Positions 46,141-55,651 are shown, numbered from the stretch's first letter. The stretch is 64,000 bases of DNA from Bactericera cockerelli (GCA_024516035.1 CM044955.1:18594547-18658546); one strand, 5' to 3'. Program-made: numbers and translations. The notes: generated from the sequence alone by a model not told the origin.

Positions 46141-47622
46141 ATGGATATTCCCAAAATAAGAATAGCGTTCTGTACAATATGTAATGAACATTATAGTTTT
46201 ACAAGTGATGCTCAAAGGAAGGAACATTTTAACTCTGTACGGCATCAAAGAAACATTTTCAACAGCTACCCTGACAATGTTACATTACTAGAGTCTGCCT
46301 TTTCAAATAACATTAGAACATATTTTGTCAAAAATGTTATTTACAAAGACACAAATCAATTTCTTCAAGAGTTTGTGAAAGACAAAATAATGGAGTTGAA
46401 GGATGAGATTTTGAGAAATTATCAAAGTTTTAAATTTTCGGCTCGATTATTTGTTTTTTTCAAACAAATCACCAAAAAAGACGAAATTAAACTTGCTTCG
46501 TTCAAAACAAAAAACCTAATAGTGTGTGAAAGTGTAGACTTTCATAATGTATGGCAGGAGGCTGTACAGAGTTTACTGTCGGAAATGCTTGATTTCGAAT
46601 TGAAAGGAAGCGGTTGGACAATGGAATCCATCGGAGGAGTTCAGCTTTCTTTCCTCAAATACCAACCAATTCGCTGTGGAACCTTTATTGAGACTCCGGA
46701 TTTTCTTCAGAAAAAACGACAAACTGTATTTAATGTCAAAATCAACGACAACTATTGCTTTAAATATTCAATGTTGGTAAAGTTTATTTCCGATTGGAAA
46801 AAACGTAGATATAAGGAAAACTATAGAGATCTTGACAGTAAATACAATTGGTCGGGATTATCGTGGCCAGTTAAAATTGACGAGCTCGATATTTTCAAAG
46901 GTAACAATCCGGGTGTAGCAGTAAATGTTTACGTAGTCGATAGAAACAAAGTGATCCAACCGTTTCGCATTTCCAGAGTTGATAATGTCCACAGTTCGAA
47001 TGATTTACTTTTGCTTAGAAATGGTGACGTTTCACACTTTACATATATAAATAATTTCAATGAATTAATGCGTCATACGCTACCGGCAACATTGGAAAAT
47101 AAAAGTCGAATTAAATTTTTTGTCTGCAAAATCTGTCTATCCATTTTTCTCATTGAAAAACATTTTCATGAGCATCAATGTGATGGACAGCAAATCGCGG
47201 ATAGATTACCTTTCACTCTCGACAGTGTTCCATCATTTCTACGGAGAAGTAAACATTTGCATACCTTTGAGCATGGACTTGATAGTTTTAAAAAATGTAT
47301 TCAGCTCGCTATTGAAAATGTTCAAACTTTAAATTTTGACGGTATACTTGCTAATACAAGTTTAAAGCAAGTAACTTGTTTTGAAAAAAATAATTCCTTC
47401 ATGTCCATCAATGTTCTTGGTGCTGAAGAAGAAGAAAAGAAAAAGAATGTTTTCATTCTGAAAGTTTGCAAAGAGGAGAAGCCAATCCATGTTGATTTAA
47501 TATTAACATGTGATGAAAAAGGCTTGCATCATTATTCCCTCATAAAAAATTTCAACGGTTTTATAACCAGATTTCACTATAAAGAAAAAAAAAAAAAACT
47601 ATGTAACCCGGTTTTTCTGTAA
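46141..47622 (+). CDS. Protein-primed DNA polymerase B, N-terminal part (5' side of frameshift)
   Basis: 493 residues. It opens with a C2H2-like unit (CTICNEHYSF, HFNSVRH). A second Cys/His group is near residue 326 (CKICLSIF, FHEHQC). It ends HHYSLIKNF in the position where Polinton polymerases run into the exonuclease domain. The frame goes out at a 13-A run (47585-47597) and stops at 47620. The polymerase continues one base out of phase in the next ORF. This region probably includes the terminal-protein-type N-terminal part. Confidence 0.75.
   Translation: MDIPKIRIAFCTICNEHYSFTSDAQRKEHFNSVRHQRNIFNSYPDNVTLLESAFSNNIRTYFVKNVIYKDTNQFLQEFVKDKIMELKDEILRNYQSFKFSARLFVFFKQITKKDEIKLASFKTKNLIVCESVDFHNVWQEAVQSLLSEMLDFELKGSGWTMESIGGVQLSFLKYQPIRCGTFIETPDFLQKKRQTVFNVKINDNYCFKYSMLVKFISDWKKRRYKENYRDLDSKYNWSGLSWPVKIDELDIFKGNNPGVAVNVYVVDRNKVIQPFRISRVDNVHSSNDLLLLRNGDVSHFTYINNFNELMRHTLPATLENKSRIKFFVCKICLSIFLIEKHFHEHQCDGQQIADRLPFTLDSVPSFLRRSKHLHTFEHGLDSFKKCIQLAIENVQTLNFDGILANTSLKQVTCFEKNNSFMSINVLGAEEEEKKKNVFILKVCKEEKPIHVDLILTCDEKGLHHYSLIKNFNGFITRFHYKEKKKKLCNPVFL
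47585..47597 (+). other. A13 run at the polymerase frameshift
   Basis: The upstream frame leaves and the downstream frame is entered across this homopolymer. One base fewer would align them. Sequencing error, somatic or germline slippage, or transcript slippage are all possible. Confidence 0.85.
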
Positions 47623-47623
47623 A

Positions 47624-50203
47624 ATGTGTTTTACCGCATTCGGAAATGAGGCGAGATTGGTGGAGCATAGAAATCTATGCGGTAAACAAACTCCTTGTGT
47701 TGCCATTATGCCGGAACCGGGTAAAAACATTTTAAAGTTTGAACATTTTCAGTTTGAACAAAAAATTCCTTTTATTATTTACACAGATTTCGAGTGCATT
47801 TTGAAAAAAGTTAGCTCATGTGAACCCTCATCAATTGATTCATACACTTTGACCACCCAACAACATATTCCTTTTTCTTTTTCCTACTATGTGATTGGAC
47901 CCAATACAAACAAGTTGGTTACATACACGGCTAAAGATGAAAATGAGGATGTTGTTGAAATATTTTTCAAGATGTTGATTGAAGATGTGAAAAAAATTGA
48001 TGAGTTTTACAAAGAGCAAGTTCCACTCAACCTTTCACCCGATGATTGGCGACGTTTCAATGAAACCACCGAGTGTGAACATTGCAAAAGACCTTTTTCA
48101 GATACATTGAAGAAAGTAAGGGACCATTACCACTATGGTGATGGAAGACTTCGAAAGGTCCTTTGCAATAAATGCAACTTGAAATTTAGAAACGAAAAAT
48201 TTGTTCCTGTCGTAGCACACAACTTCTCAGGCTACGACAGTCATTTAATCATAAATGGTTTGAATTATGACGGTCAAAAAATCGATATAATTCCAAATTC
48301 AATGGAAAAATATGTTTCCTTTTCAAAAAAAGTTAGCGACAATCTCAGTGTTCGATTCATTGATTCATTTCGGTTTTTGTCGAGCAGTCTTGACAAATTG
48401 AGTAAAACACTACCCAAAGAAAAATTCATACACACAAGGAAACATATTCAGTCCGATATTGATTTCGAATTATTGACTAGGAAAGGAATTTTTTGTTACG
48501 AATATCTCGATAGTTATAGTAAACTGTTAGATAATAAGCTGCCGCCTCTTGATGAATTTTATTCCTCTCTAACAAATAGTTCGGTAACTCAGGAAGATTA
48601 TGATCATGCTCAGAAAGTATGGACACATTTCAAGTGTTTAAACTTGAAAGAATATTCGGAAATTTATCTGAAAACTGACGTTCTCCTGTTGGCAGATATT
48701 TTCGAATCATTCCGAACTCTGTCCCTCGATATATACAGCTTAGATCCTGTGTGGTACTACTCCCTGCCTGGTCTTACAATGGACGCAATGCTTAAGAAAA
48801 CAGAAGTTGAAATAGAACTTTTGTTGGACTATGACATGTACCTGTTTTTTGAACAAGCGGTTAGGGGTGGTATTTGCCAATGTATTCAAAAGTACGCCGA
48901 GGCAAACAATAAATATATGGGAAGCGATTTCATTTCAACTGAGAAATCCTCCTATCTCACCTATTTAGATGCCAATAACCTCTATGGCTACAGCATGATT
49001 CAGAAACTTCCTTTGAAAGATTTCAAGTGGTTGAGTCCACAAGAAATTGATAACATTACCGTTCTAGATCTTACTCCACAAGATGATGTAGGTTATTATT
49101 TCGAGGTAGATGTGGAATATACCAAGGAATTGCACGATCTACACTCGAATTTACCTTTCCTCTGTGAGAGTAAGAAATCTCCATCGTCCAATGCTCACAA
49201 ACTGCTCACCACTTTGGAGAATAAAAATAATTACGTTGTTCATTATTTAACCCTGAAACAGGCTCTTGAGCATGGCCTGAAACTTGTAAAAATTCATAGA
49301 GGAATAAAATTCACTCAAAGCAACTATTTAGCTCCGTACATTAATCTGAATACAGAGCATCGAAAAAATGCAACCAATGATTTCGCCAAAGATTTCTTCA
49401 AATTGGCCAACAACGCCCTCTACGGGAAATTAATCGAAGGTGTGCGTAAAAGGATTAATGTACGGTTAGAAACAGAATGGAGGCTATCCAGAAAACGTAT
49501 TTCAAGTCCATTTTTCGAAGATTTTAAAATATTGAAAGAAAATCTCGTTCTCTTTACAATGAAGAAGACGCAAATCCGATTTAACAAAGCAATCTTTGCA
49601 GGGGTTTGCGTCCTCGACCTCAGTAAGACCTTGATGTACCAATTTCATTACGATATTGTACAACCCAAATTCAATCCTGAGAATGTAAGGTTACTCTACA
49701 TGGACACTGATTCATTTTTTTATCAAATTTTTACAAACGATTTATACGAGGACTTTTCGAGCCTTTCCGAACATTTAGATACAAGTGCATACCCGGCGAA
49801 TCACCGATTATTTTCAATTCAAAATAAAAAGGTACTCGGAAAGTTCAAAGATGAATTGGATGGTAAAATTTTGAAAAAATTTGTGGGCATTGCGAGTAAA
49901 CTTTATTCGTATCAAGTTCACGAGGGAAAAGTTGTAAAGAAGGCTAAGGGTGTTAAGAAACATGTCACAGAGCGTGAAATTAAGTTTGAAGATTTTGAAA
50001 GGTGTATGCGTGAAAACATACAACTTTACAAATCTTTTCACAACATAGTTTCAAAAAATCACTGTCTATCAACGATTAAGCAGAACAAACTTGTTCTGAA
50101 TAATTATGATGATAAACGTGTTCTGATGACTGATAAAATTAACACCCTACCGTTTGGTCACTATAGCCTCCAGAACGAGTCTTCAGAAATGGATTTGGAA
50201 TAA
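47624..50203 (+). CDS. Protein-primed DNA polymerase B, exonuclease and polymerase domains
   Basis: 859 residues. Exo I is YTDFECIL. An endonuclease VII-like zinc module follows (CEHCKRPF, VRDHYHYGDG, LCNKCN). Exo II is HNFSGYDSHLII. Polymerase motif A is YLDANNLYGYSM, motif B is KLANNALYGKL and motif C is YMDTDSFFY. These are family-B polymerases that prime from a terminal protein and copy the linear element from its inverted-repeat ends. The ATG at 47624 could start a shortened product, but homology begins upstream of it in the same frame, after the A13 run. All catalytic acidic residues are present. Confidence 0.93.
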   Translation: MCFTAFGNEARLVEHRNLCGKQTPCVAIMPEPGKNILKFEHFQFEQKIPFIIYTDFECILKKVSSCEPSSIDSYTLTTQQHIPFSFSYYVIGPNTNKLVTYTAKDENEDVVEIFFKMLIEDVKKIDEFYKEQVPLNLSPDDWRRFNETTECEHCKRPFSDTLKKVRDHYHYGDGRLRKVLCNKCNLKFRNEKFVPVVAHNFSGYDSHLIINGLNYDGQKIDIIPNSMEKYVSFSKKVSDNLSVRFIDSFRFLSSSLDKLSKTLPKEKFIHTRKHIQSDIDFELLTRKGIFCYEYLDSYSKLLDNKLPPLDEFYSSLTNSSVTQEDYDHAQKVWTHFKCLNLKEYSEIYLKTDVLLLADIFESFRTLSLDIYSLDPVWYYSLPGLTMDAMLKKTEVEIELLLDYDMYLFFEQAVRGGICQCIQKYAEANNKYMGSDFISTEKSSYLTYLDANNLYGYSMIQKLPLKDFKWLSPQEIDNITVLDLTPQDDVGYYFEVDVEYTKELHDLHSNLPFLCESKKSPSSNAHKLLTTLENKNNYVVHYLTLKQALEHGLKLVKIHRGIKFTQSNYLAPYINLNTEHRKNATNDFAKDFFKLANNALYGKLIEGVRKRINVRLETEWRLSRKRISSPFFEDFKILKENLVLFTMKKTQIRFNKAIFAGVCVLDLSKTLMYQFHYDIVQPKFNPENVRLLYMDTDSFFYQIFTNDLYEDFSSLSEHLDTSAYPANHRLFSIQNKKVLGKFKDELDGKILKKFVGIASKLYSYQVHEGKVVKKAKGVKKHVTEREIKFEDFERCMRENIQLYKSFHNIVSKNHCLSTIKQNKLVLNNYDDKRVLMTDKINTLPFGHYSLQNESSEMDLE

Positions 50204-50346
50204 ATGTATATTATTTTTTTTTACTTTGATTTAAGTTAAGTATAAAAACAATGTTCCCATGTATTTTCATATCTATTACTAGTTTATCACTCCAACAAGT
50301 GACATCAAATATATCGCTAAAGTAATTTTATTCTTTTTAAATAAAT

Positions 50347-51042
50347 ATGGAAAATACATTTATCGCTGACATTCAGTTTTTTCGTGGCAATGAAAAAGAA
50401 GTTATTGTGAAGAGTTTTTCATTCAGTAAACTTTTTGATAATGACTTTGTGCAACATTTTGTGTTCAAACCACCCTATGAATTTACCAAGTTAAATTTAC
50501 TCCGTAGACGAGAAGCTGCTAATGTTACGCTAAATTATCATCATTTGAATTGGGATGATGGTTTCATTGATTATGATCAAGCAGTGAATATTATTCGATC
50601 ATCTTTGTGTAACGCAACCGAAGTCATTGTCAAGGGTCTAGAAAAAGAAAAATATTTGAATTCTATTTTGTCCAGAAAATTATGCTACAACATTGAAAAT
50701 TTAGATTGTCCCAACTTGAAATTATTGAAAGTTAACTTGTCTCTGCAAAACCCTCTTCCTCCAGTATCAAGTATAAATGTAATCGCCATGAAACATTGGT
50801 TCAGTGAATTATTGAAAAATACATTAACCTTGTCCAATGAAGCGATTGGAAAATTTCAAGAATATGGTTTCTTCTTGTTGAGACCGAGAGATTTATACTT
50901 TTTACCTGTAAATTTTTTCATTTACGCTCTTGGTCAAGATACTTTGGAAAATAATTCCTACCGACTAGCGCCTCATATTGTACAGAACCCTTATTTTAAG
51001 AAATATATTTGTAATGATAGTGGATACGACACTGTAAATTAA
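50347..51042 (+). CDS. Polinton conserved protein, possible DnaQ/RNase H-like exonuclease
   Basis: 231 residues. The pattern ADIQFF, then HFVFKPPYEFTKL, then YHHLNWDDGFIDY and VIVKGLEKEKYL matches a family I have seen in arthropod and cnidarian Mavericks, with FKPP and KGLEK signatures, suspected to have an RNase H-like exonuclease fold. I cannot name catalytic residues with confidence. It lies 143 bp after the polymerase gene on the same strand and converges with the integrase gene. Confidence 0.6.
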   Translation: MENTFIADIQFFRGNEKEVIVKSFSFSKLFDNDFVQHFVFKPPYEFTKLNLLRRREAANVTLNYHHLNWDDGFIDYDQAVNIIRSSLCNATEVIVKGLEKEKYLNSILSRKLCYNIENLDCPNLKLLKVNLSLQNPLPPVSSINVIAMKHWFSELLKNTLTLSNEAIGKFQEYGFFLLRPRDLYFLPVNFFIYALGQDTLENNSYRLAPHIVQNPYFKKYICNDSGYDTVN

Positions 51043-51277
51043 TGTTTTCTCTCTTATTTGTTTTTTTCCATACCCAGTTATAAATGTATATTTTCTGATT
51101 TCTCATGCCTATTTCTATTATGTTTAGATAAATAAATAAAAACATGTATTTTATCACTCAAACTTTTTTGTACATATATGTGTATTTTCATAATAATAAC
51201 AATATAGAAAAATTTAAAATTAAGTTACAATTAACTACATATAATATTTCTGTTTTCATTTTCATTTTTTTCTCCTC

Positions 51278-52225
51278 CTAATTCTGCAGTAGAAGAGAGG
51301 TGGTGGGAATCCATTGATTTTCCTCTGGACCAAAGCCTAAATATTTTACCAAAACCTTATTGCCTTTACGTTGGAGAACCTTTTCTACAAGATATACATC
51401 TGGGTATGAGGTTTTGAGTAGCTCTTGTTCGTAGAAACCACCAGATATTGGTTTCCCATGTAAATCTTCTAGGTGATATACCCTGGGAAAAGTACTGCTC
51501 ACCTTGACCACTCTAAATACCTCATAACTCCAGTTGGCTTCGTAACCTTTTTGAAACAAATGTTTCACTTTGGAAATACGTACAAGATCACCTAGTTTAA
51601 ATTTACTAGTCTTACTATTGGCTATAACTTGTTTGGGTTTATTCAAACGTAAAGCTATGAGACTCTGATTTTTCACGTTCACATCTTGAGGGGCCATTCC
51701 AATAGAACGATGCTTGGTGGCATTGTAGGTAGACACAAGAGTTGGCAAAATGTCCAACCATCTGTACGAGCCAAGGTAATTGAATTCAATCCACATTTTG
51801 CTTTTCAACGTTCGATTAAAACGCTCTACAATGGCAGCTTTCATGGGGGAAAATGTAGCGTAGTGATTAATGTTGTATTTTTGCATTAGTTCACGGAATG
51901 GACGACCAAAAAATTCTTTGCCAGCATCCGTTTGCAAGTGGGTTGGGATCATAGCGGGTTTAAGCTTTTCTAGAACATACTTTTCCATCTGTTTGGCAAC
52001 TTCAGCACTTGTTTTGTTTTTCAATGGTGCACAAAAAGAAACCTTGGAGAAACAGTTGATACAGGTAAGTATGTATTTATATCCATTATTTTCTTTAGCA
52101 TAAGGAATCATTTCCACCAAATCAGCTTGATAAAGATCATGAATATTTCGAAGTAGAGTTCTCCGGTGGGGAAACAATTTTCTAGCCGGACGATGTAACT
52201 CCAAAACCAAATCACGTTTTGACAT
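51278..52225 (-). CDS. Retroviral-type integrase with C-terminal chromodomain
   Basis: 315 residues. The catalytic core has D in YQADLVEM, D in LQTDAGKEFF and E in AAIVERFNRTL, the DDE triad with Polinton-like spacing. The C-terminus holds a chromodomain-like segment (YLVEKVLQRKGNKVLVKYLG, then NQWIPTTSLL), which may direct insertion to particular chromatin. It should cut and join the AG/CT-ended TIRs and make the 6-bp duplication. The start codon overlaps the stop of the upstream coiled-coil gene (TAATG at 52223-52227), suggesting coupled translation. Confidence 0.93.
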   Translation of the reverse strand: MSKRDLVLELHRPARKLFPHRRTLLRNIHDLYQADLVEMIPYAKENNGYKYILTCINCFSKVSFCAPLKNKTSAEVAKQMEKYVLEKLKPAMIPTHLQTDAGKEFFGRPFRELMQKYNINHYATFSPMKAAIVERFNRTLKSKMWIEFNYLGSYRWLDILPTLVSTYNATKHRSIGMAPQDVNVKNQSLIALRLNKPKQVIANSKTSKFKLGDLVRISKVKHLFQKGYEANWSYEVFRVVKVSSTFPRVYHLEDLHGKPISGGFYEQELLKTSYPDVYLVEKVLQRKGNKVLVKYLGFGPEENQWIPTTSLLLQN

Positions 52226-53520
52226 TATACTACTGGAGTGGGAAGAATAGACGCTTTTTCTTCAACTTCACCAATGGGTTTTTTCGGTGTTTTTGATTTT
52301 ACAAGAGGCTCCAATTTCTCATACAAGAGAGGTTCAAAAATGAGATTTTTAATTTTCAAACCTATACCACTGTCCAACTCTTCAACTATATTCAACTTGA
52401 TGTAGTTTTCAATTGTCTCATTCGAGATCTTAATTTGTTCTTTTATAGAGGTTATTTCCACATTCATTTTCTCCATTATTTCGTTGCGAAGTTGAGTTAT
52501 AACTTTTTCTAAAATGTCATCCGTGATTTCACCGCCTTCACTCCAACATGAAAGAAATGCTGACAGTATTTTCTCAGTATTGATTCTAGTAAGTAAATTA
52601 TTTCGCAACTGTTGTAAAAATTTCTTTTTATTCAACTCTTGAAGAAGGAAATTATTGAAATTCTCAGTAAACATAGTCGATAGTTCACTTCGAATTTTTG
52701 CTTTCTCTTCATCAACTTTTGTTTTAAATTCTGTTTCATGAACTGACAGCGATGATTTAATCATTTTAGTCACTTCAGTTTTCAAACTTTTTTCTTTTGC
52801 ACTAACAATATCCTTGAAATCAGACTCATGACTTTTTCTATAGTTGTAAAATGTTGTTGCGTATAGAGCTTTTTTGTCTAAAGTATTCAGATCTTTTCTC
52901 AATGCGTCAGTCAAACTATGAAATTGCTTATAATGTGCATTTACTGTATTTTTTAGTTCCAAAAGAGGCGTAAACTTATTATCCAACTCCAGTATCCGTT
53001 TCGAAAGATCTTCTTTCACCTTGGCAAGGTCCACATTGATCTTCTGTTCTTTTACTCCAGCCTCAACAATGTAGTCATCAAATGTTTTTTTCAATGTAAA
53101 TGTTGATTGAAAAATCTCATTATCCTGTTTTCTGTCTTGTTTCACTTCGTCTAATGCTGATTTCACGTCATTCACATTTTTATCATTGATTGTTTTGTAT
53201 TCGGAAAAGGTTTTCTGTTTCAAATAAGTTTTACTTGCCACATCTATTGGTAGAAAATTATTCTTACTGACGTAAAGTGATAAATTGTCAAATGTTTTTC
53301 TTTCAACAAAGTAAGATATCAACTTCTGAACATGTGATTGACGAGGAAATTCTCTCATAAATTTCTTTACTTCCTTCTCAGTTTGACTTTCAATTTCATT
53401 TTTGGATTTTTTTTTCTCTTCAGGTTGTTGTTGTTCTTGAATGTTATGTCTTTTTAATGCTCGTCTTATGACATGATGGAGCTCACTCTCACCAAAATAG
53501 TTTACCGGATGATTCTTCAT
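52225..53520 (-). CDS. Polinton coiled-coil protein, 431 aa
   Basis: Long, Lys/Glu-rich and heptad-patterned from about residue 90 to 370, so probably an extended coiled coil. The N-terminus is polar with a short Q run, and the C-terminus is Pro-rich (SILPTPVV). No catalytic motif is visible. A fibre-like, scaffold or tegument-like role would be a guess. It shares a message layout with the integrase gene (TAATG overlap) and lies 27 bp downstream of the small Cys/Thr-rich gene on the same strand. Confidence 0.65.
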   Translation of the reverse strand: MKNHPVNYFGESELHHVIRRALKRHNIQEQQQPEEKKKSKNEIESQTEKEVKKFMREFPRQSHVQKLISYFVERKTFDNLSLYVSKNNFLPIDVASKTYLKQKTFSEYKTINDKNVNDVKSALDEVKQDRKQDNEIFQSTFTLKKTFDDYIVEAGVKEQKINVDLAKVKEDLSKRILELDNKFTPLLELKNTVNAHYKQFHSLTDALRKDLNTLDKKALYATTFYNYRKSHESDFKDIVSAKEKSLKTEVTKMIKSSLSVHETEFKTKVDEEKAKIRSELSTMFTENFNNFLLQELNKKKFLQQLRNNLLTRINTEKILSAFLSCWSEGGEITDDILEKVITQLRNEIMEKMNVEITSIKEQIKISNETIENYIKLNIVEELDSGIGLKIKNLIFEPLLYEKLEPLVKSKTPKKPIGEVEEKASILPTPVV

Positions 53521-53547
53521 AACTAATTGTTTGATTCTGCATACAAA

Positions 53548-53961
53548 CTATTTATATCCTCTCCTTGTGGGCACTTTGTAGGGGACACTTCTTTTGACGT
53601 TACTACTACTTGTTGTTGCTGTTGTAGTTTGAGGTTGCAAAACTCTCTCCTGCTCCAAGTTACTACTTGTTGTTGCTGTTGTAGTTTGAGGTTGTAAAAC
53701 TCTCTCCTGCTCCAAGTTTGGCATTTCGAATAAAAATTCTTCCAAAACATTTCCTCCATTATCGACTGGTACAAAGTTATAGGTTGCTTCATTGACGGTA
53801 TTTAGATCATTATTAGTTGGGATGGTGGGTTTTTTTTTCTTACCAATATAAGGTTTCTGGAAGAGCGGACGGATATCGATTCCATGGTGGGTTAGCCAAT
53901 ACATCAAATGAATTGGTATGTCTTGTTTTTGACATTGGCATCCATCAATTTTACAAACCAT
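53548..53961 (-). CDS. Polinton small protein with N-terminal Cys cluster and 19-aa tandem repeat
   Basis: 137 residues. It begins MVCKIDGCQCQ (three Cys in eleven residues) and then a Trp/His segment (HLMYWLTHHGIDIRPLFQKP). Near the C-terminus NLEQERVLQPQ followed by a Thr/Ser tail occurs twice, encoded by a 57-bp tandem duplication (53604-53660 and 53661-53717). The end is basic. Family not recognised. It is first in the right-arm minus-strand block, divergent from the membrane-protein gene across 194 bp. Confidence 0.6.
   Translation of the reverse strand: MVCKIDGCQCQKQDIPIHLMYWLTHHGIDIRPLFQKPYIGKKKKPTIPTNNDLNTVNEATYNFVPVDNGGNVLEEFLFEMPNLEQERVLQPQTTTATTSSNLEQERVLQPQTTTATTSSSNVKRSVPYKVPTRRGYK
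53604..53717 (-). repeat. 57-bp in-frame tandem duplication
   Basis: Two adjacent copies of 57 bp within the small-protein gene, almost identical (GGTTGCAAAA against GGTTGTAAAA). Near identity points to a recent event. Confidence 0.9.
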
Positions 53962-54155
53962 TATAGATATAAAAAAAACGAACTAAAATTCGCGAACCGC
54001 ACTTGAGGTCACTAACTTTTCAACTGATTTCCAAGCTCAGACATTCAAAGTCACCTTGGATTTTCTTATCTTATCTGTTGTAACGGTTAATCATATAATA
54101 CCGGGTGGATTAACACTATAAATACTGGTGAAACAAACCGACTAGGCCTTAAAAC
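53962..54155. promoter_or_regulatory. Divergent promoter of the right arm
   Basis: TATAAATA at 54117-54124 is 32 nt before the ATG of the plus-strand membrane-protein gene, the same spacing as at the left-arm divergent promoter. The minus-strand side has only AT-rich sequence. Confidence 0.55.
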
Positions 54156-54560
54156 ATGTTTCAACATGAGAATAGTAATGTTGCTACCCAGTTACTGCTG
54201 GCAGCTCGTGAGTACGGAATGTACTTGATCAGGAGATGTTTGATTTTTCAAAATGTTTCTTTCCTGGATCAGTATGATGTGCACAGTTGTGAATCAAAAG
54301 CAAGACATTTAAAGTTAACTTACGATGATTGTACTGAAATTTCATCATCCAATGTATTCAATTGCACAGAGTACTTGATGGGTAATAATTATTCCATTAA
54401 TTTCCTGTCTGCCTTGGAAACATTATGTACAACCATTGAAAATAACTCAAAAGAAGAAGAAAGAAATTGGTTCATTCCAACTATAATCATCATATTATTG
54501 ATGAGTGTTATTCTCCTTTTCATCATAATAAAAAGTAAAGTTATATGCAAAAAAGAATAA
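54156..54560 (+). CDS. Polinton single-pass membrane protein, 134 aa
   Basis: No clear signal peptide. Residues about 106-127 (FIPTIIIILLMSVILLFIII) form a strong membrane segment followed by a short basic tail, as in tail-anchored or type I proteins. Upstream are several N-glycosylation sequons (NVS, NCT) and Cys residues. A Bcl-2-like or envelope-like role could be imagined for a tail-anchored protein of this size, but I see no diagnostic motif. The stop codon lies 4 bp before the right TIR begins. Confidence 0.6.
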   Translation: MFQHENSNVATQLLLAAREYGMYLIRRCLIFQNVSFLDQYDVHSCESKARHLKLTYDDCTEISSSNVFNCTEYLMGNNYSINFLSALETLCTTIENNSKEEERNWFIPTIIIILLMSVILLFIIIKSKVICKKE

Positions 54561-54564
54561 ATAA

Positions 54565-55209
54565 ATTACGTCTAGCATCACCCTGTATATGTTTACTAGT
54601 CAAAAGAGAATCGTTGATATGGCGTGATCACTGGCTGAGGTCATGGGTCAAATTTGATAGCAACTGCTGGTTTGCATGTTAACAATAGATAAGAAGAATT
54701 GAGTTGCAATGTTAGAACTGATAAAGACCTTTAGTTAGCTTTTCTAGCTATGAATAAATTAGCATTTGACGAAATAATATTATGCCGACAGTTCACAGGT
54801 CTATGGTTCGAATCCCAAAAATGTCGGAGGTTTTTTTTGTTGTTGTACAAATAATATCGCTTCAACTTGGACACTGAATTGAACACACACTTGGTCTTTG
54901 TAATTTAATGTCAATCGCTAAGGCTGCAAATCCACAGGTCTATGGTTCGAATCCCAAATATAACAATGAAATATCAGTTCTCAGAGTCTACAGGTCAACA
55001 CTTCGATTCCCACTATTGCGTAAATTCAACAAAACACATAAACTGCCCTAGGGGGGGCTGAAATTAAGCTGGGGGGGTGGAAGTGGTACCAAAAGATGCC
55101 GGTCGTCGAGGCGGTTCCAAAAATATATATTTCAGCAAACCAACTTCAGCCGTTTGGATTTTACAGCCATTAGTTGTTATTGCATGAGACCCATGTTTTA
55201 TACTCTACT
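54565..55209 (-). repeat. Right terminal inverted repeat (645 bp)
   Basis: Mirror of the left TIR. In this orientation it shows GGTTCGAATCCC at 54805-54816 and 54944-54955, each preceded by CACAGGTCTAT, and a third weaker copy (CTTCGATTCCC) near 55001. It ends ATACTCTACT at 55209. Confidence 0.97.
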
Positions 55210-55215
55210 TCGGTT
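55210..55215. repeat. Right target-site duplication TCGGTT
   Basis: Second copy of the 6-bp duplication. The interrupted host exon resumes at 55216. Confidence 0.97.
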
Positions 55216-55329
55216 GTTTGGCCTCGAAATTAGAGACAGACAGAAATTGTATCCCACGAAACATTCATCCAATGGGCGTAGAGTAGAATTGGATCAGGAT
55301 TTCCCAGACGCATTTGTGGAAGAAACCTG
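55216..55329 (+). CDS. Carboxypeptidase-like exon 2, right half
   Basis: Resumes the interrupted exon in frame once one TCGGTT is discounted: FGLEIRDRQKLYPTKH, then GRRVELDQDFPDAFVEETW, ending at donor GTAAGA (55330). This aligns with the M14B NNFDLNRNFPD block, with the substrate-binding Asn-Arg lost. Confidence 0.85.
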
Positions 55330-55651
55330 GTAAGAAGTGTAGTGTTAACGCTAGCGTCAATGTAAAATCTAACACACCACTCACACCAGTTCTTATTACT
55401 TGCAAGATAGCTGAGCTTGTGTACTGTTCCCGAAAAGAATTTCTTTTTGTATTAAATAAATAACTGTAGCAGCCCCCAAAAATGGATAATAGTCTACTCA
55501 TCCGCGTAGGAAATAAAATTCAAACTTGATACAATCTCACCTCGATATCGGAACGCATACCAATTTCAACAGACAATATTATCGCCCTCCAGCGCATCAG
55601 TAGAAAACTTTGGGTGTAGAATAGCACAAAAGTATTGATCTTCTTTTTTTT

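Larger units (their letters stand above)
38122..55209. mobile_element. Polinton/Maverick element, adintovirus type, 17,088 bp
   Basis: Self-synthesising DNA transposon with a full virus-like gene set: protein-primed polymerase B, retroviral-type integrase, packaging ATPase, adenain-like protease, penton, double jelly-roll capsid and a parvovirus-type PLA2. It begins AGTAGAGT and ends ACTCTACT, with 645-bp inverted repeats differing at only about two positions by my count, and a perfect 6-bp target duplication. This points to recent insertion. Most ORFs are open; the exception is one frameshift in the polymerase. PLA2 with the arthropod-type gene set fits adintoviruses, which may make virions, but the sequence cannot show whether particles form. 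Confidence 0.97.

Noticed and set aside
54156..54560. Bcl-2 homologue
   Set aside because: Size and tail anchor fit, but no BH1/BH2 motif is visible.
38122..55209. Contaminating free virus contig or assembly chimera
   Set aside because: The exact 6-bp target duplication and in-frame host exon halves on both sides show genuine integration.
38122..55209. Polinton being spliced out as an intron
   Set aside because: The ends are AG and CT, not GT and AG, and the leftover duplication would shift nothing useful; no splice sites sit at the borders.
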